A stretch of 64,000 nt of DNA. Origin: Pseudazoarcus pumilus (GTDB lineage Bacteria > Pseudomonadota > Gammaproteobacteria > Burkholderiales > Rhodocyclaceae). Position 1 is the first letter of the stretch. Every line of letters begins with the position of its first letter. The position numbers were made by a program, and so were the translations under genes. This document shows positions 25,054 through 34,861 of this stretch, piece after piece. The notes under the pieces are model-generated. The model was not told the origin of the DNA. It worked only from the letters and a program-made list of their open reading frames with translations, and made no database searches. The stretch spans positions 186,001-250,000 of the forward strand of contig NZ_CP025682.1 of the NCBI RefSeq assembly GCF_002872475.1, written 5' to 3'.

Positions 25054-25995
25054 ATGATCCGATTGATGTCCCGCCTGGTGGCGCTGTTGCTCCTCGTTGG
25101 CGCGCCGCTGGTGCACGCCATCGACATGAAGCCCGTGCAGGTCGGCGCGCACAGCTGGTACGTGCTGGGCAAGGCCGGCATGGCCTCTGCCGTCAACGAA
25201 GGCTTCATGTCGAACGCCGGTTTCGTCGTCACCGACGAGGGCGTGGTGGTGCTCGATGCGCTGGGCACGCCGGTGCTGGGCGCGCAACTCATCGAAGAGA
25301 TCGGCAAGATCACCGACAAGCCCATCCGTCGGGTCATCGTGAGCCACTATCACGCCGACCACTACTACGGTCTGCAGGCCTTCAAGGAACGCGGCATCGA
25401 GATCTGGGCGCACAAGGCCGGGCAGGGGATTCTCGCCTCCGAGGAGGCGCAGGCCCGCCTCGAACAGCGCCGCCGCGACCTGTTTCCCTTCGTCGACGAG
25501 AACACCGTGCCCACGCCCGCCGATGTGTGGCTCGACGACGACGGCGCCGAGTTCACCCTCGGTGGCGTCACCATGCGCGTGATCTACGTCGGCCCGACGC
25601 ATTCGCCCGACGACGTCGTGCTGCATGTGGTCGAGGACGACATCGTGTTCGCCGGCGACCTGCTGTTTCGCGGACGCGTGCCCTTCGTCGGCAACGCGAA
25701 CACGCGCGAGTGGCTCAAGGCACTTGACCGCCTGCTCGAGATCGACGCGAAGATCCTCATACCCGGCCACGGCCCGGTGTCGAAGAATCCGCAGGCCGAT
25801 CTGGTGATGACGCGCGACTACCTGCGCTTCCTGCGCGAGGCCATGGGCGAGGCGGTCGACCAACTCAAATCCTTCGATGAGGCCTATGCCGATACCGACT
25901 GGAGCGCCTGGGAGAAACTGCCCGCCTTCCGCGAGGCCAACCGCCTGAACGCCTACAACGTGTTCATCCAGATGGAGCAGGCCTCGCTGCGCTGA
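25054..25995 (+). CDS. Exported MBL-fold metallo-hydrolase
   Basis: The 313-aa protein has a Sec signal (hydrophobic 7-20, ALVHA-type cleavage near 22) and the zinc motif HYHADH (98-103), with later THSPDD, AGDLLF and PGHGP supplying further ligands. Such periplasmic beta-lactamase-fold hydrolases include the quinoprotein relay metallo-hydrolases; substrate unknown. GAGGAG lies before ATG 25054. The upstream 194 bp contains an AT-rich patch (25018-25040, with palindromic ATATGCATAT) that stands out from the GC-rich surroundings and probably holds the promoter. Confidence 0.85.
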   Translation: MIRLMSRLVALLLLVGAPLVHAIDMKPVQVGAHSWYVLGKAGMASAVNEGFMSNAGFVVTDEGVVVLDALGTPVLGAQLIEEIGKITDKPIRRVIVSHYHADHYYGLQAFKERGIEIWAHKAGQGILASEEAQARLEQRRRDLFPFVDENTVPTPADVWLDDDGAEFTLGGVTMRVIYVGPTHSPDDVVLHVVEDDIVFAGDLLFRGRVPFVGNANTREWLKALDRLLEIDAKILIPGHGPVSKNPQADLVMTRDYLRFLREAMGEAVDQLKSFDEAYADTDWSAWEKLPAFREANRLNAYNVFIQMEQASLR

Positions 25996-26004
25996 GTGCT
26001 TGGC

Positions 26005-26475
26005 TCAAGCGCCGCTCCGGCTGCACTCTGCGCAGACCGCGCTGAGTTCGATCTCCGGACTCGCAAGCGCATGGCCTGCGGCCTTCAATCCCTTCATCAG
26101 GCCCGCCAATGCCGCGTCATCGTGCAGTTCGGTCACCTGTCCGCACTGCGGGCACACCAGGAACAGGCAGGCCACGTCGTGGCCCTCGTGATTGCATGCG
26201 ATGAACTGGTTGGTGCGCGCGATGCGGTGCGCCAGTCCCTGCTCGATGAGGAAGTCGAGCGCGCGGTAGATCGTGGGGGGGGTTGCGGAGGCGCGTACCT
26301 GCTTGATCCGGTCGAGCAGGTCGTAGGCCTTGAGCCCGCCGGGTTCGTCCAGCAGCAGACCCAACACGGTGCGCCGGATCGGCGTGAGGCTTGTACCGCG
26401 CTGCCGGCAGTGCTGTGCAGCGTCGTCTAGCAGGGCCTGCGTCGTGGCCGGATCGGTGCTGTGGATGTGGCTCAT
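26005..26475 (-). CDS. zur: Fur-family regulator, probably Zur
   Basis: The 156-aa protein has the Fur winged helix (LTPIRRTVLGLL, TPPTIYRALDFLIEQGLAHRI) and two CxxC pairs, CPQCGQV and CAECS, that hold structural zinc; the HEGHDV segment gives metal ligands. Its divergent neighbours, dksA of a cysteine-poor type and a CobW GTPase, are typical of zinc-limitation genes, favouring Zur over Fur or PerR. I found no clear Zur-box palindrome in the 166-bp divergent spacer. Confidence 0.75.
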   Translation of the reverse strand: MSHIHSTDPATTQALLDDAAQHCRQRGTSLTPIRRTVLGLLLDEPGGLKAYDLLDRIKQVRASATPPTIYRALDFLIEQGLAHRIARTNQFIACNHEGHDVACLFLVCPQCGQVTELHDDAALAGLMKGLKAAGHALASPEIELSAVCAECSRSGA

Positions 26476-26641
26476 GGCGTGCACATGATAGTCCGAATGC
26501 CTTGTCGCCGTTCGCGACGCGGTGCTGTCCATGCTTCGCACAGGGGTGTTGCGCGACGCGAGCTTCGTGTATCTTCCCTGCGCCGACAACCGTCCGTCCC
26601 GCCAGCCTCGCGGCCGGCGGCCACGATTCAGGGAAAGTACG

Positions 26642-27079
26642 ATGAATGCGATCCAGAACGATTCCGTCCGCCCGCTGACCCGCGAGGAACTGCTCGCGGC
26701 ACCGGAAGACGAGTACATGTCCGATGCCCAGCTCGAGTACTTCCGCGCCCTGCTCGAGGCCGAGCGCGAGACGCTGCTGGATTCGGCGCGCGAGACCACG
26801 CAGCACCTGCAGGAGAACGAGGTGGCTGCCGACTGGACCGATCGCGCCACGGTCGAGGAAGAGCATGCGCTGGAGTTGCGCGTGCGCGACCGCGAGCGCA
26901 AGCTGATGAAGAAGATCGAGCAGGCGCTGCGCCGCATCGACGATGGCAGCTACGGCTGGTGCGAGGAAACCGGCGAGCCGATCGGCATTCCCCGCCTGCT
27001 CGCGCGTCCCGCGGCCACGCTGAGCCTGGAGGCGCAGGAGCGCCACGAGGCCATCGAACGCGTCTCCAAGAAGGGCTGA
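26642..27079 (+). CDS. dksA: DksA-type RNA polymerase secondary-channel factor, cysteine-poor
   Basis: The 145-aa protein has the coiled coil with tip aspartates Asp64 and Asp67 in ADWTDRATVEEE. The C-terminal zinc-finger region keeps only Cys107; the other three ligand positions are Thr110, Ser128 and Ala131 (WCEET and LSLEA). DksA works with ppGpp on RNA polymerase. Cys-poor forms are known to function without zinc. It may be the zinc-independent paralog or the sole housekeeping copy; the window cannot decide. A CobW GTPase follows after 16 bp. Confidence 0.9.
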   Translation: MNAIQNDSVRPLTREELLAAPEDEYMSDAQLEYFRALLEAERETLLDSARETTQHLQENEVAADWTDRATVEEEHALELRVRDRERKLMKKIEQALRRIDDGSYGWCEETGEPIGIPRLLARPAATLSLEAQERHEAIERVSKKG

Positions 27080-27095
27080 CGCCCGCGCGCCGGAC

Positions 27096-28169
<1,074 letters not shown>

Positions 28170-28247
28170 GTCGCCGGCGCCGCCAGCTCGCCGCCCGGGT
28201 GCGTAGAATCGAAGCCCCGCAGCTTCGAACCGCGTTTCTCCTCGCCG

Positions 28248-29678
28248 ATGCCCTCACCCGTACCCGATATCTTCGTCCTGATCGACCTCGAGACCACCGG
28301 CGCCAATCCGGTGACCGACCGCATCACCGAGATCGCGGTGATCCGCGTCGAGCACGGCGCGATCGTCGAGCGCTGGGAGACGCTGGTCAATCCGCAGCGC
28401 GGCATTCCGCGTTTCATCCAGGACATCATCGGCATCACCGACGACATGGTGCGCGAGGCGCCGTCGTTCGCGGAACTGGCGCCGCGTGTGCGTGCGCTGC
28501 TCGCCGATGCGGTGTTCGTCGCGCACAACGCGCGCTTCGACTACGGCTTCATCCGCAACGAGTTCCAGCGCATCGGCGAGGATTTCGAGGCGCCGGTGAT
28601 GTGCACGGTGAAGTTCTCGCGCGCGCTCTATCCCGAACACCACCGTCACGGGCTCGACGCGCTGATCGAGCGCCATGGTTTCGCGTGCGATGCGCGCCAC
28701 CGCGCCATGGGCGACGCCGACGTGTTGTGGCAGTTCCTGCAGCTGGCCGAGGCGCGCTTCATCCCTCAGACGCTGGAGCACGCCTGGGGGCGCGCGATGA
28801 AGTTTCCCAAGCGTCCGCCGGCGCTGCCCGAGGGCATGCTCGAAGGCCTGCCCGACGCGCAGGGGGTGTACATCCTGTTCGGTGAAGGCGACGAGACGCT
28901 GTTCGTCGGCCGCGCGACGAGCCTGCGCGCGCGCGTCATGGAGTTGTTCGCGGCGATCGAGCGCAAGGGCAAGGATGGCGATCTGGTGCGCGCGGTGCGC
29001 CGCCTGGACTGGGTCGAGACGCCCGGAGAACTGGCCGCGATGCTGCTCGAGCGCGAACTCGCGCTGGCGCATCGGCCGTGCCACAACCGTTTGCCGGCGG
29101 CCGGCGACGAAGCATGCGCGCTGTCGGTCGAACTGCGTCGGCGCAGTCCGCCGCTGATCCGGGCGGTACCCATCGACGGTACCGATCCAACGACCTGGGA
29201 GGGGCTTTACAGCGCGTTTCGCGGGCGCAAGGAAGCTGATGCGGTGCTGCGCGAGCTGGCGGCGAACTATGCGCTGTGCCCGCGTCGACTGGGTCTGGAG
29301 GCCGGTGCAGGAGAATGTTCCGCGCGTCGTGCCAATCGTTGCGCCGGCGTGTGCGTGCGCCGTGAAACGCCGGAGAAACACGACGAGCGCCTGCGCGGCG
29401 CGCTCGCCCCGATCGGCCCCGGACCGTGGCCGTGGGACGGGCCGGTGGTCGTCGCGGAACGCTCGGAACACACCGGTGACGAGGGCTTCCAGGTCTTCGA
29501 CCATTGGTGTCATCTGGGCAGCGCCGACTCGCGCGAATCGCTCGCCACGCTGCTCGGCGATCTGCCATCGCGTGCCTTCTCGCTCGACGTGTGGCGCTTG
29601 TTTACGCGCTGGCGCGCGCAGCCCGGCAGCGAGGCGTGCATCGAACAGGCCGGGCCGTCAGGCACGACGGAACGATGA
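28248..29678 (+). CDS. DnaQ-like exonuclease fused to a UvrC/Cho-type GIY-YIG domain
   Basis: The 476-aa protein begins with a DEDDh exonuclease: FVLIDLETTGANP (Asp and Glu), VAHNARFDYGF (Asp) and HRAMGDADVLW (His, Asp). From about residue 200 a GIY-YIG nuclease fold follows (GVYILFGEG then LFVGRATSLRARV), with UvrC/Cho-like sequence beyond. Such fusions are known in several bacterial lineages and are thought to act in DNA repair. A cysteine cluster lies at about 345-370 (CPRR, ECSARRANRCAGVC). A -10-like TAGAAT is at 28204-28209. Confidence 0.85.
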   Translation: MPSPVPDIFVLIDLETTGANPVTDRITEIAVIRVEHGAIVERWETLVNPQRGIPRFIQDIIGITDDMVREAPSFAELAPRVRALLADAVFVAHNARFDYGFIRNEFQRIGEDFEAPVMCTVKFSRALYPEHHRHGLDALIERHGFACDARHRAMGDADVLWQFLQLAEARFIPQTLEHAWGRAMKFPKRPPALPEGMLEGLPDAQGVYILFGEGDETLFVGRATSLRARVMELFAAIERKGKDGDLVRAVRRLDWVETPGELAAMLLERELALAHRPCHNRLPAAGDEACALSVELRRRSPPLIRAVPIDGTDPTTWEGLYSAFRGRKEADAVLRELAANYALCPRRLGLEAGAGECSARRANRCAGVCVRRETPEKHDERLRGALAPIGPGPWPWDGPVVVAERSEHTGDEGFQVFDHWCHLGSADSRESLATLLGDLPSRAFSLDVWRLFTRWRAQPGSEACIEQAGPSGTTER

Positions 29679-29768
29679 CGACGGCACACGTTCCCAAGGT
29701 GGACTAGAACGAGTCATGGGCATCGCGCGCGATGCCCGCCGAGCCATTCTGTCCCGACGGAGGTGCAC

Positions 29769-30278
29769 ATGAGACGCATCTATTTCCTGGTGCCGGACCT
29801 GCCGACCGCCGAGGCGATCGTCGACGAGTTGCTGCTCGATCGTGTCGAGGCCCGTCACATCCACGTGCTCGCGCGGCGCGACACGCCGCTGGGCGATCTG
29901 CCCGAAGCCAGCGTGCTGCAGAAATCCGACTTCTTCCCGGCCATTCAGCGCGGGCTCGCCAGTGGCGGTGCCGCGGGCACGCTCGCCGGGCTGGTGGGTG
30001 TCGCGCTGGTACCCGGTTCGGTGGTCGTCGCCGGCGGCGCAGTGCTGGCCTCGGCCCTGTTCGGTGCCGGCATCGGCGCCTGGATCAGTGGCATGGTCGG
30101 CCTGAGCATCGGCAACAGCCAGGTCACCGAGTACGCCGAGGCGATCGAGGCGGGCCAGTTGCTGATGATGGTGGACGTGCCCAAGGCGCGCATCGAAGAG
30201 GTCGGCGAACTGGTGCGCCGCCATCATCCGGAAGTCGAATTCGAGGGCGCCGAGCCGTTGATGCCGGCCTTCCCCTGA
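29769..30278 (+). CDS. DUF1269-like small membrane protein
   Basis: The 169-aa protein has a soluble N-terminal alpha/beta part (MRRIYFLVPDLPTAEAIVDEL, about 1-55), a Gly/Ala-rich hydrophobic middle (about 60-115, probably two membrane segments with glycine-zipper spacing) and a charged C-terminal part. This matches DUF1269-type proteins of unknown role. ATG 29769 is preferred because GGAGG lies at 29759-29763; an in-frame GTG two codons earlier overlaps that site. Confidence 0.7.
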   Translation: MRRIYFLVPDLPTAEAIVDELLLDRVEARHIHVLARRDTPLGDLPEASVLQKSDFFPAIQRGLASGGAAGTLAGLVGVALVPGSVVVAGGAVLASALFGAGIGAWISGMVGLSIGNSQVTEYAEAIEAGQLLMMVDVPKARIEEVGELVRRHHPEVEFEGAEPLMPAFP

Positions 30279-30286
30279 TTACGCCG

Positions 30287-31735
30287 TCACGGTCTGGCGT
30301 CGAGCCGCCGCACCGAGTGTTTCAGCGTCGCGAAGTCGAATGTGGCCCGGCGTCCGAGCAGACGCGGCAGGATCCACATCACGGCCACCGGTACCAGCGC
30401 CGCGACCAGGAAGGATTCGAGCAGCCAGGTCAGCGGTGCGCCCGGCGCGGGAAACAGCGTGAGGCCGGCGATCAGCCCGGCCAGCGTGGCGGCGAAGGCC
30501 GTGCGCCCGTCCAGACGCCGGTCGTAGAGGCCGTAGAACACCGGGAAGGCCGCGGCCGAACACAGCAGGTCGGCGAGCAGGAACAGGTAGAGCACGCTGT
30601 AGCCCTGCGCGGCGACGATCATCACCGGCACGGCGAGCAGCAGAACCAGCCCGCGCGCGTAGCGCATCAGGCGCTGCGGCGAGGCGTCCGGCAGCAGGCG
30701 CCGTGCGTCGACCGCGACGATGCTCGACACCGCGCTGATCGCCGTGTCCGCGCTGCTCATCACCAGTGCCAGCCCGAGCGGAATGAGCGCGATCACGAAC
30801 CACTCCGGCGCGCCCGGCAGCAGGACCGCGAACAGCGCGACCGAGGCGTCGCCACCGGGTTGCAGCGCGACCCACGCGAGCCCGAACAGTCCGGTCAGGA
30901 AGATGAAGGGTGCCGCCAGCAGGCCGCCGATGAGAAAGCCGGTGGTAAGCGTGCGCGCGTCGCGCGCCGAGTACACGCGCTGCCAGTTGCCCTGGTGGAA
31001 CAGGCCGGTGAGCAGGATGGCGACGAAGAAGGTCGCGCCGGCCCTGAGGCCGTCGATGCTCAGCGGGTCGAGCAGATGCGGCGCCTCGGCCTGCAGGCGC
31101 TCGATCACCGGTGCCGCGCCGCCGACCGCGCGCCAGCCCAGCACCATCAGCGTCAGCAGCAGCGGCAGGATCACCAGGGTCTGCACCTTGTCGGTGAAGA
31201 TCGACGAGCGCAGTCCGCCCACCGAGGTGTAGAGCAGGGTCGCGCCCATCACGATGGCGGCCGTGAGCCACAGCGGCACCGGTGCGACCAGGGTCACCAG
31301 CCGCGCCATCGCGGTGATCTCGGCCGACAGCGCGATGAACAGGTAGAACAGCATGATCGCCAGCGTCAGCCCGTACATCGGGCGGCCGTAACGCACGATC
31401 AGGAATTCGGTGAGCGTGTGTCCTGCCGGGATCAGCGCGCGCATGCGTCGGCCCAGCGGGATCATCGCGATGCGCGGCGACATTGCGCCCAGCGCGTAGC
31501 CCGTGACTGCCGCGATGCCGCCCCAGGTGGCGGCCTGCGCCGGCGCGAACAGGATCCAGGCGCCCAGCGACGAGGCCAGCAGGGTCAGCACGGTTGCCAC
31601 GCGGCCCTGGCTGTTGCGGGCGACGACATAGTCTTCGATGTCGGGGCGGTGGCGACGCGAATAGGCAATGCCGGCCAGCGCGAAGCACGCGGAGAAGGCC
31701 GCGAGCCACAGCAGGGTGGTTGTCGGATCGAACAT
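30287..31735 (-). CDS. Sodium:solute symporter (SSS/SLC5) family protein
   Basis: The 482-aa polytopic membrane protein starts with a helix and then RRHRPDIEDYVVARNSQGR, typical of SSS proteins, followed by SSLGAWILFAP. A helix-5 region EITAMARL and VMSSADTAISAVSSIVAVD carry the usual sodium-site serines. About 13 hydrophobic segments. Substrate unknown. It is monocistronic on the minus strand, divergent from the SDR gene, with a 210-bp spacer (31736-31945) in which I see no clear RNA element. Confidence 0.88.
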   Translation of the reverse strand: MFDPTTTLLWLAAFSACFALAGIAYSRRHRPDIEDYVVARNSQGRVATVLTLLASSLGAWILFAPAQAATWGGIAAVTGYALGAMSPRIAMIPLGRRMRALIPAGHTLTEFLIVRYGRPMYGLTLAIMLFYLFIALSAEITAMARLVTLVAPVPLWLTAAIVMGATLLYTSVGGLRSSIFTDKVQTLVILPLLLTLMVLGWRAVGGAAPVIERLQAEAPHLLDPLSIDGLRAGATFFVAILLTGLFHQGNWQRVYSARDARTLTTGFLIGGLLAAPFIFLTGLFGLAWVALQPGGDASVALFAVLLPGAPEWFVIALIPLGLALVMSSADTAISAVSSIVAVDARRLLPDASPQRLMRYARGLVLLLAVPVMIVAAQGYSVLYLFLLADLLCSAAAFPVFYGLYDRRLDGRTAFAATLAGLIAGLTLFPAPGAPLTWLLESFLVAALVPVAVMWILPRLLGRRATFDFATLKHSVRRLDARP

Positions 31736-31945
31736 GGGGACTCCGTGCGCGGCCGCCGGATGCGGGCGCGAGCGGCGCAGGGTAGGCAGGTGCTTACACC
31801 CTTGTCAAACGCGTCGCGGGCGATGTGCTATGGTCGGCGCACACACCGCCGCGCGTCGGCGGCGACATTTTCAGCAGGGTGATGGGCAAGGCCGCCGAGG
31901 CTCGTCGCGGCCGTTCGTCATCGTCCTGCCAGCGGAGAATCCGAG

Positions 31946-32728
31946 ATGCAGCAGACCCACCCCTCGCCGGCTCTTTCCGACCAGATCGTGCTCGTCACCG
32001 GTGGCGCGCGCGGGCTGGGCGAGCACATCGTGCGCGCCTTCCTGCGCGAGGGCGCACGCGTGGTCATCAACTACCTGACCAGCGAGAAGCGCGCCGTGGC
32101 GATCGTCGAGGAATTCCCCGAGACCGCCTTCGCCGCGCAGGCCGACGTGTGCGACCCGGCCATGGTGCAGGCCATGTTCGACCGCGCGCAGACGCATTTC
32201 GATGCGCCGGTCACCACCGTGGTCAACAATGCGCTGCCGGATTTCACTTTCAATGGCGATGCGCGCGAGAAGGCCTATGATCTGCGCTGGGAGAGCGTCG
32301 CGCAGCAGCTGGAAGGCGCGGTGCGCGGCGCACTCAATACCACGCAGACCGCGCTGCCCGGCATGCGTCAGGCCGGCTTCGGGCGCATCGTCAACATCGG
32401 CACCAATCTGTTTCAGAACCCGGTCGTGCCCTATCACGACTACACGGCCGCCAAGGCCGCGCTGCTGTCGATGACGCGCACGCTGGCGCAGGACCTGGGG
32501 CCCGAGGGCATCACCGTCAACATGGTTTCGGGCGGGTTGCTGCGCACCACCGACTCGTCGGCCGCCACGCCCGAGGCGGTGTTCGACCTGGTCGCCGCGC
32601 ACACGCCGCTGCGCCGGGTGACCACACCGGCCGAGTTCGCCGACGCGATCCTGTTCTTCGCCTCGCCGTGGGCGCGCGCCGTGACGGGGCAGAATCTGGT
32701 GGTCGACGGCGGTCTCGTGAAAGACTGA
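31946..32728 (+). CDS. Short-chain dehydrogenase/reductase (FabG-like)
   Basis: The 260-aa SDR has the cofactor motif VTGGARGLGEH (17-27), a VNNAL motif in place of the usual NNAG, a serine-to-threonine-like IGTN stretch, and the catalytic YHDYTAAKAAL. It is annotated in relatives as 3-oxoacyl-ACP reductase, but substrate is uncertain. The flavin monooxygenase gene begins two bases after its stop, so the two probably act in one catabolic pathway. Confidence 0.88.
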   Translation: MQQTHPSPALSDQIVLVTGGARGLGEHIVRAFLREGARVVINYLTSEKRAVAIVEEFPETAFAAQADVCDPAMVQAMFDRAQTHFDAPVTTVVNNALPDFTFNGDAREKAYDLRWESVAQQLEGAVRGALNTTQTALPGMRQAGFGRIVNIGTNLFQNPVVPYHDYTAAKAALLSMTRTLAQDLGPEGITVNMVSGGLLRTTDSSAATPEAVFDLVAAHTPLRRVTTPAEFADAILFFASPWARAVTGQNLVVDGGLVKD

Positions 32729-32730
32729 TC

Positions 32731-34026
32731 GTGATCCATCTCAACGCGTTTCTCTTCGCTTGCGGCCACCATCGCGCCGCCTGGCGGCATCCGCAATCGA
32801 CGGTCGAGCGCCTCGGCGACATCACCTACTGGGAAGAGCTCGCGCGCATCGCCGAACGCGGAAAGCTCGACGCCATCTTCTTCGCCGACGGACATACCCC
32901 GCAGAACGTCGCCGACGGCCCGCGCTGGTTCTTCGAGCCGCTCACGCTGCTCGCCGCGCTGTCGCGCGCGACTACGCACATCGGCCTGATCAGCACGGTG
33001 TCGAGCACCTTCTTCACGCCGTTTCACGCCGCGCGCATGCTCGCCTCGCTCGACCACATGTCGCACGGGCGAATCGGCTGGAACGTGGTCACCTCGATGT
33101 TCGACGCCGAGGCGCGCAACCACGGCTTCGAGGCCATGCCCGATCACGACTGGCGCTATGCCCGCGCCGAGGAATTCATCGCCGCCACGCTCGCGCTGTG
33201 GGATTCGTGGGCCGACGACGCGGTGCTCAACGACCGCGCCGGCGCCTGGGCCATGCCCGAGCGCGTGGTGCCGGTGAACCACCGTGGCGAGCATTTCTCG
33301 GTCGACGGCCCGCTCACCGTGCCGCGCATGCCGCAGGGCCATCCGGTGCTGTTCCAGGCCGGCGCGTCCGAGCAGGGGCGCGACCTCGCCGCACGCCGGG
33401 CGGAGGCCATCTACGCCGTGGCCTGGGATCTGGAAGTCGCGCAGGACTACCGTCGCGACATCCTGCGCCGGGTGCGCGAGGCCAGCCGCAGCGATGCGGT
33501 GCCGGTGATGCCGGGTCTGGTCACCTATGTGGCCTCGACCGAGGACGAGGCGCGCGCCAAGCAGCGCGAACTCGACGAACTGCTGCCGGCCGCGACCTCG
33601 CTGCGCCAGCTCGCAAGCTTCATCGGCCAGGACTGCTCGGACTGGGATCTCGACGCCCCGGTACCCGATCTGCCGCCGCTGGAGACTTTCACCGGCCCCA
33701 AGGGGCGCTACGCGACCATCCTGCGCATCATCGAATCCGAGCGCCCGACGCTGCGTGGGCTGCTCGGCCGGCTCGCCGCCGGTGGCGGACACTGCACCAT
33801 GGTCGGCACGCCGGCGAGCATCGCCGACCGCATGGAGCATTGGGTCCGCAACGGCGGCGCGGACGGCTTCAACCTGATGCCGCCTTCGCTGCCCGGCTCG
33901 CTCGAGGATTTCGTCGACCACGTCGTACCCGAGTTGCAGCGCCGCGGCCTGTTCCGGCGCGAGTACGAGTCCGCCACGCTGCGCGGCCACCTCGGCCTGA
34001 CGCGGCCGGAGTGCCGGCGTGGGTGA
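32731..34026 (+). CDS. LLM-class flavin-dependent monooxygenase (NtaA/SnaA/DszA type)
   Basis: The 431-aa TIM-barrel enzyme shows LGDITYWEELARIAERGKL, FFADGH, the STVSSTFFTPFHAARMLASLD stretch, GRIGWNVVTS and PVLFQAGASEQGRDLAA. These are marks of the nitrilotriacetate/dibenzothiophene-sulfone monooxygenase branch. It would need reduced FMN from a partner reductase. The GTG start at 32731 follows the SDR by two bases and the next gene overlaps by 8 bp. The actual substrate is unknown. Confidence 0.87.
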   Translation: MIHLNAFLFACGHHRAAWRHPQSTVERLGDITYWEELARIAERGKLDAIFFADGHTPQNVADGPRWFFEPLTLLAALSRATTHIGLISTVSSTFFTPFHAARMLASLDHMSHGRIGWNVVTSMFDAEARNHGFEAMPDHDWRYARAEEFIAATLALWDSWADDAVLNDRAGAWAMPERVVPVNHRGEHFSVDGPLTVPRMPQGHPVLFQAGASEQGRDLAARRAEAIYAVAWDLEVAQDYRRDILRRVREASRSDAVPVMPGLVTYVASTEDEARAKQRELDELLPAATSLRQLASFIGQDCSDWDLDAPVPDLPPLETFTGPKGRYATILRIIESERPTLRGLLGRLAAGGGHCTMVGTPASIADRMEHWVRNGGADGFNLMPPSLPGSLEDFVDHVVPELQRRGLFRREYESATLRGHLGLTRPECRRG

Positions 34027-34861
34027 ACTGAACATCGTCGGCTGTGGTCGCGCGGCACGCACGCTGGCGCGGCTGTGGGCTGCGGCCGGCACACTCACCA
34101 TCGGCGACGTGCTGACGCGCTCGCCGGCCAGCGCAGCCGAGGCCGTGGCTTTCATCGGTGAGGGCCACGCGGCAGCCTCGTTCGACGACATGCGCCCGGC
34201 CGCGCTGTGGCTGCTGGGTGTGCCGGACCGCGACATCGCCGCCTGCGCGCAGGCGCTCGCTGAGAGCGCTCGCGTGCGCCCCGGTGACGGCGTGTTTCAC
34301 CTGTCCGGCTTTACGCCGTCGGCCGCGCTCGCCCCGCTGGCGGCGCGCGGCGCGCGCATCGCCAGCGTGCATCCGGTGATGAGCTTCGCCGACCCGGGCA
34401 TCGCAATCACCCGCTTTGCCGGCACGCCCTGCGGGGTCGAGGGCGATGCGGGACTGGCGGCCGAACTCGATCATCTGTTCGTCGCGATCGGTGGTACGCC
34501 GTTCGCGCTCGATGGCGAACGCAAGCCGCTCTATCACGCCGGCTCGGTGTTCGCGTCGAACTTCCTGGTCGTGATCCTCGACGCCGCGAGCCGCGCCTAT
34601 GTCGATGCCGGCGTGCCGCCGGAAACCGCCGACGCGATGCTCGCCGCGATCTCGCGCGGCGCGCTGGAGAACGTGCTCGCGCTGGGCGGCCCGCACGCGC
34701 TCACCGGCCCGGCCGCACGCGGCGATCGCGAGGTGGTCGCCCTCCAGCAAGGCGTGGTGTCGGCCTGGGACGCGGACGCCGGCCGCGCCTACGATGCACT
34801 GAGCGCGCTCGCCTTCGCACTTGCTGCGCGGCGCGACGCGACGGAGTCGGGCGCGCAGTGA
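34019..34861 (+). CDS. Rossmann-like and DUF2520 domain protein
   Basis: The 280-aa protein starts LNIVGCGRAARTLARLW, a dinucleotide-binding fold like ketopantoate/pyrroline-5-carboxylate reductases, with VHPVMSFADP in the middle and a helical C-terminal DUF2520 domain (YHAGSVFASNFLV, then ALTGPAARGD). Function is not established; NAD(P)-dependent reductase is likely. The GTG start overlaps the monooxygenase gene by 8 bp, and the end overlaps the next gene as GTGA. Confidence 0.83.
   Translation: MGELNIVGCGRAARTLARLWAAAGTLTIGDVLTRSPASAAEAVAFIGEGHAAASFDDMRPAALWLLGVPDRDIAACAQALAESARVRPGDGVFHLSGFTPSAALAPLAARGARIASVHPVMSFADPGIAITRFAGTPCGVEGDAGLAAELDHLFVAIGGTPFALDGERKPLYHAGSVFASNFLVVILDAASRAYVDAGVPPETADAMLAAISRGALENVLALGGPHALTGPAARGDREVVALQQGVVSAWDADAGRAYDALSALAFALAARRDATESGAQ

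Noticed and set aside
26476-26641. Zur box between zur and dksA
   Set aside because: No AT-rich palindrome of the known Zur type is visible; regulation by Zur remains contextual.
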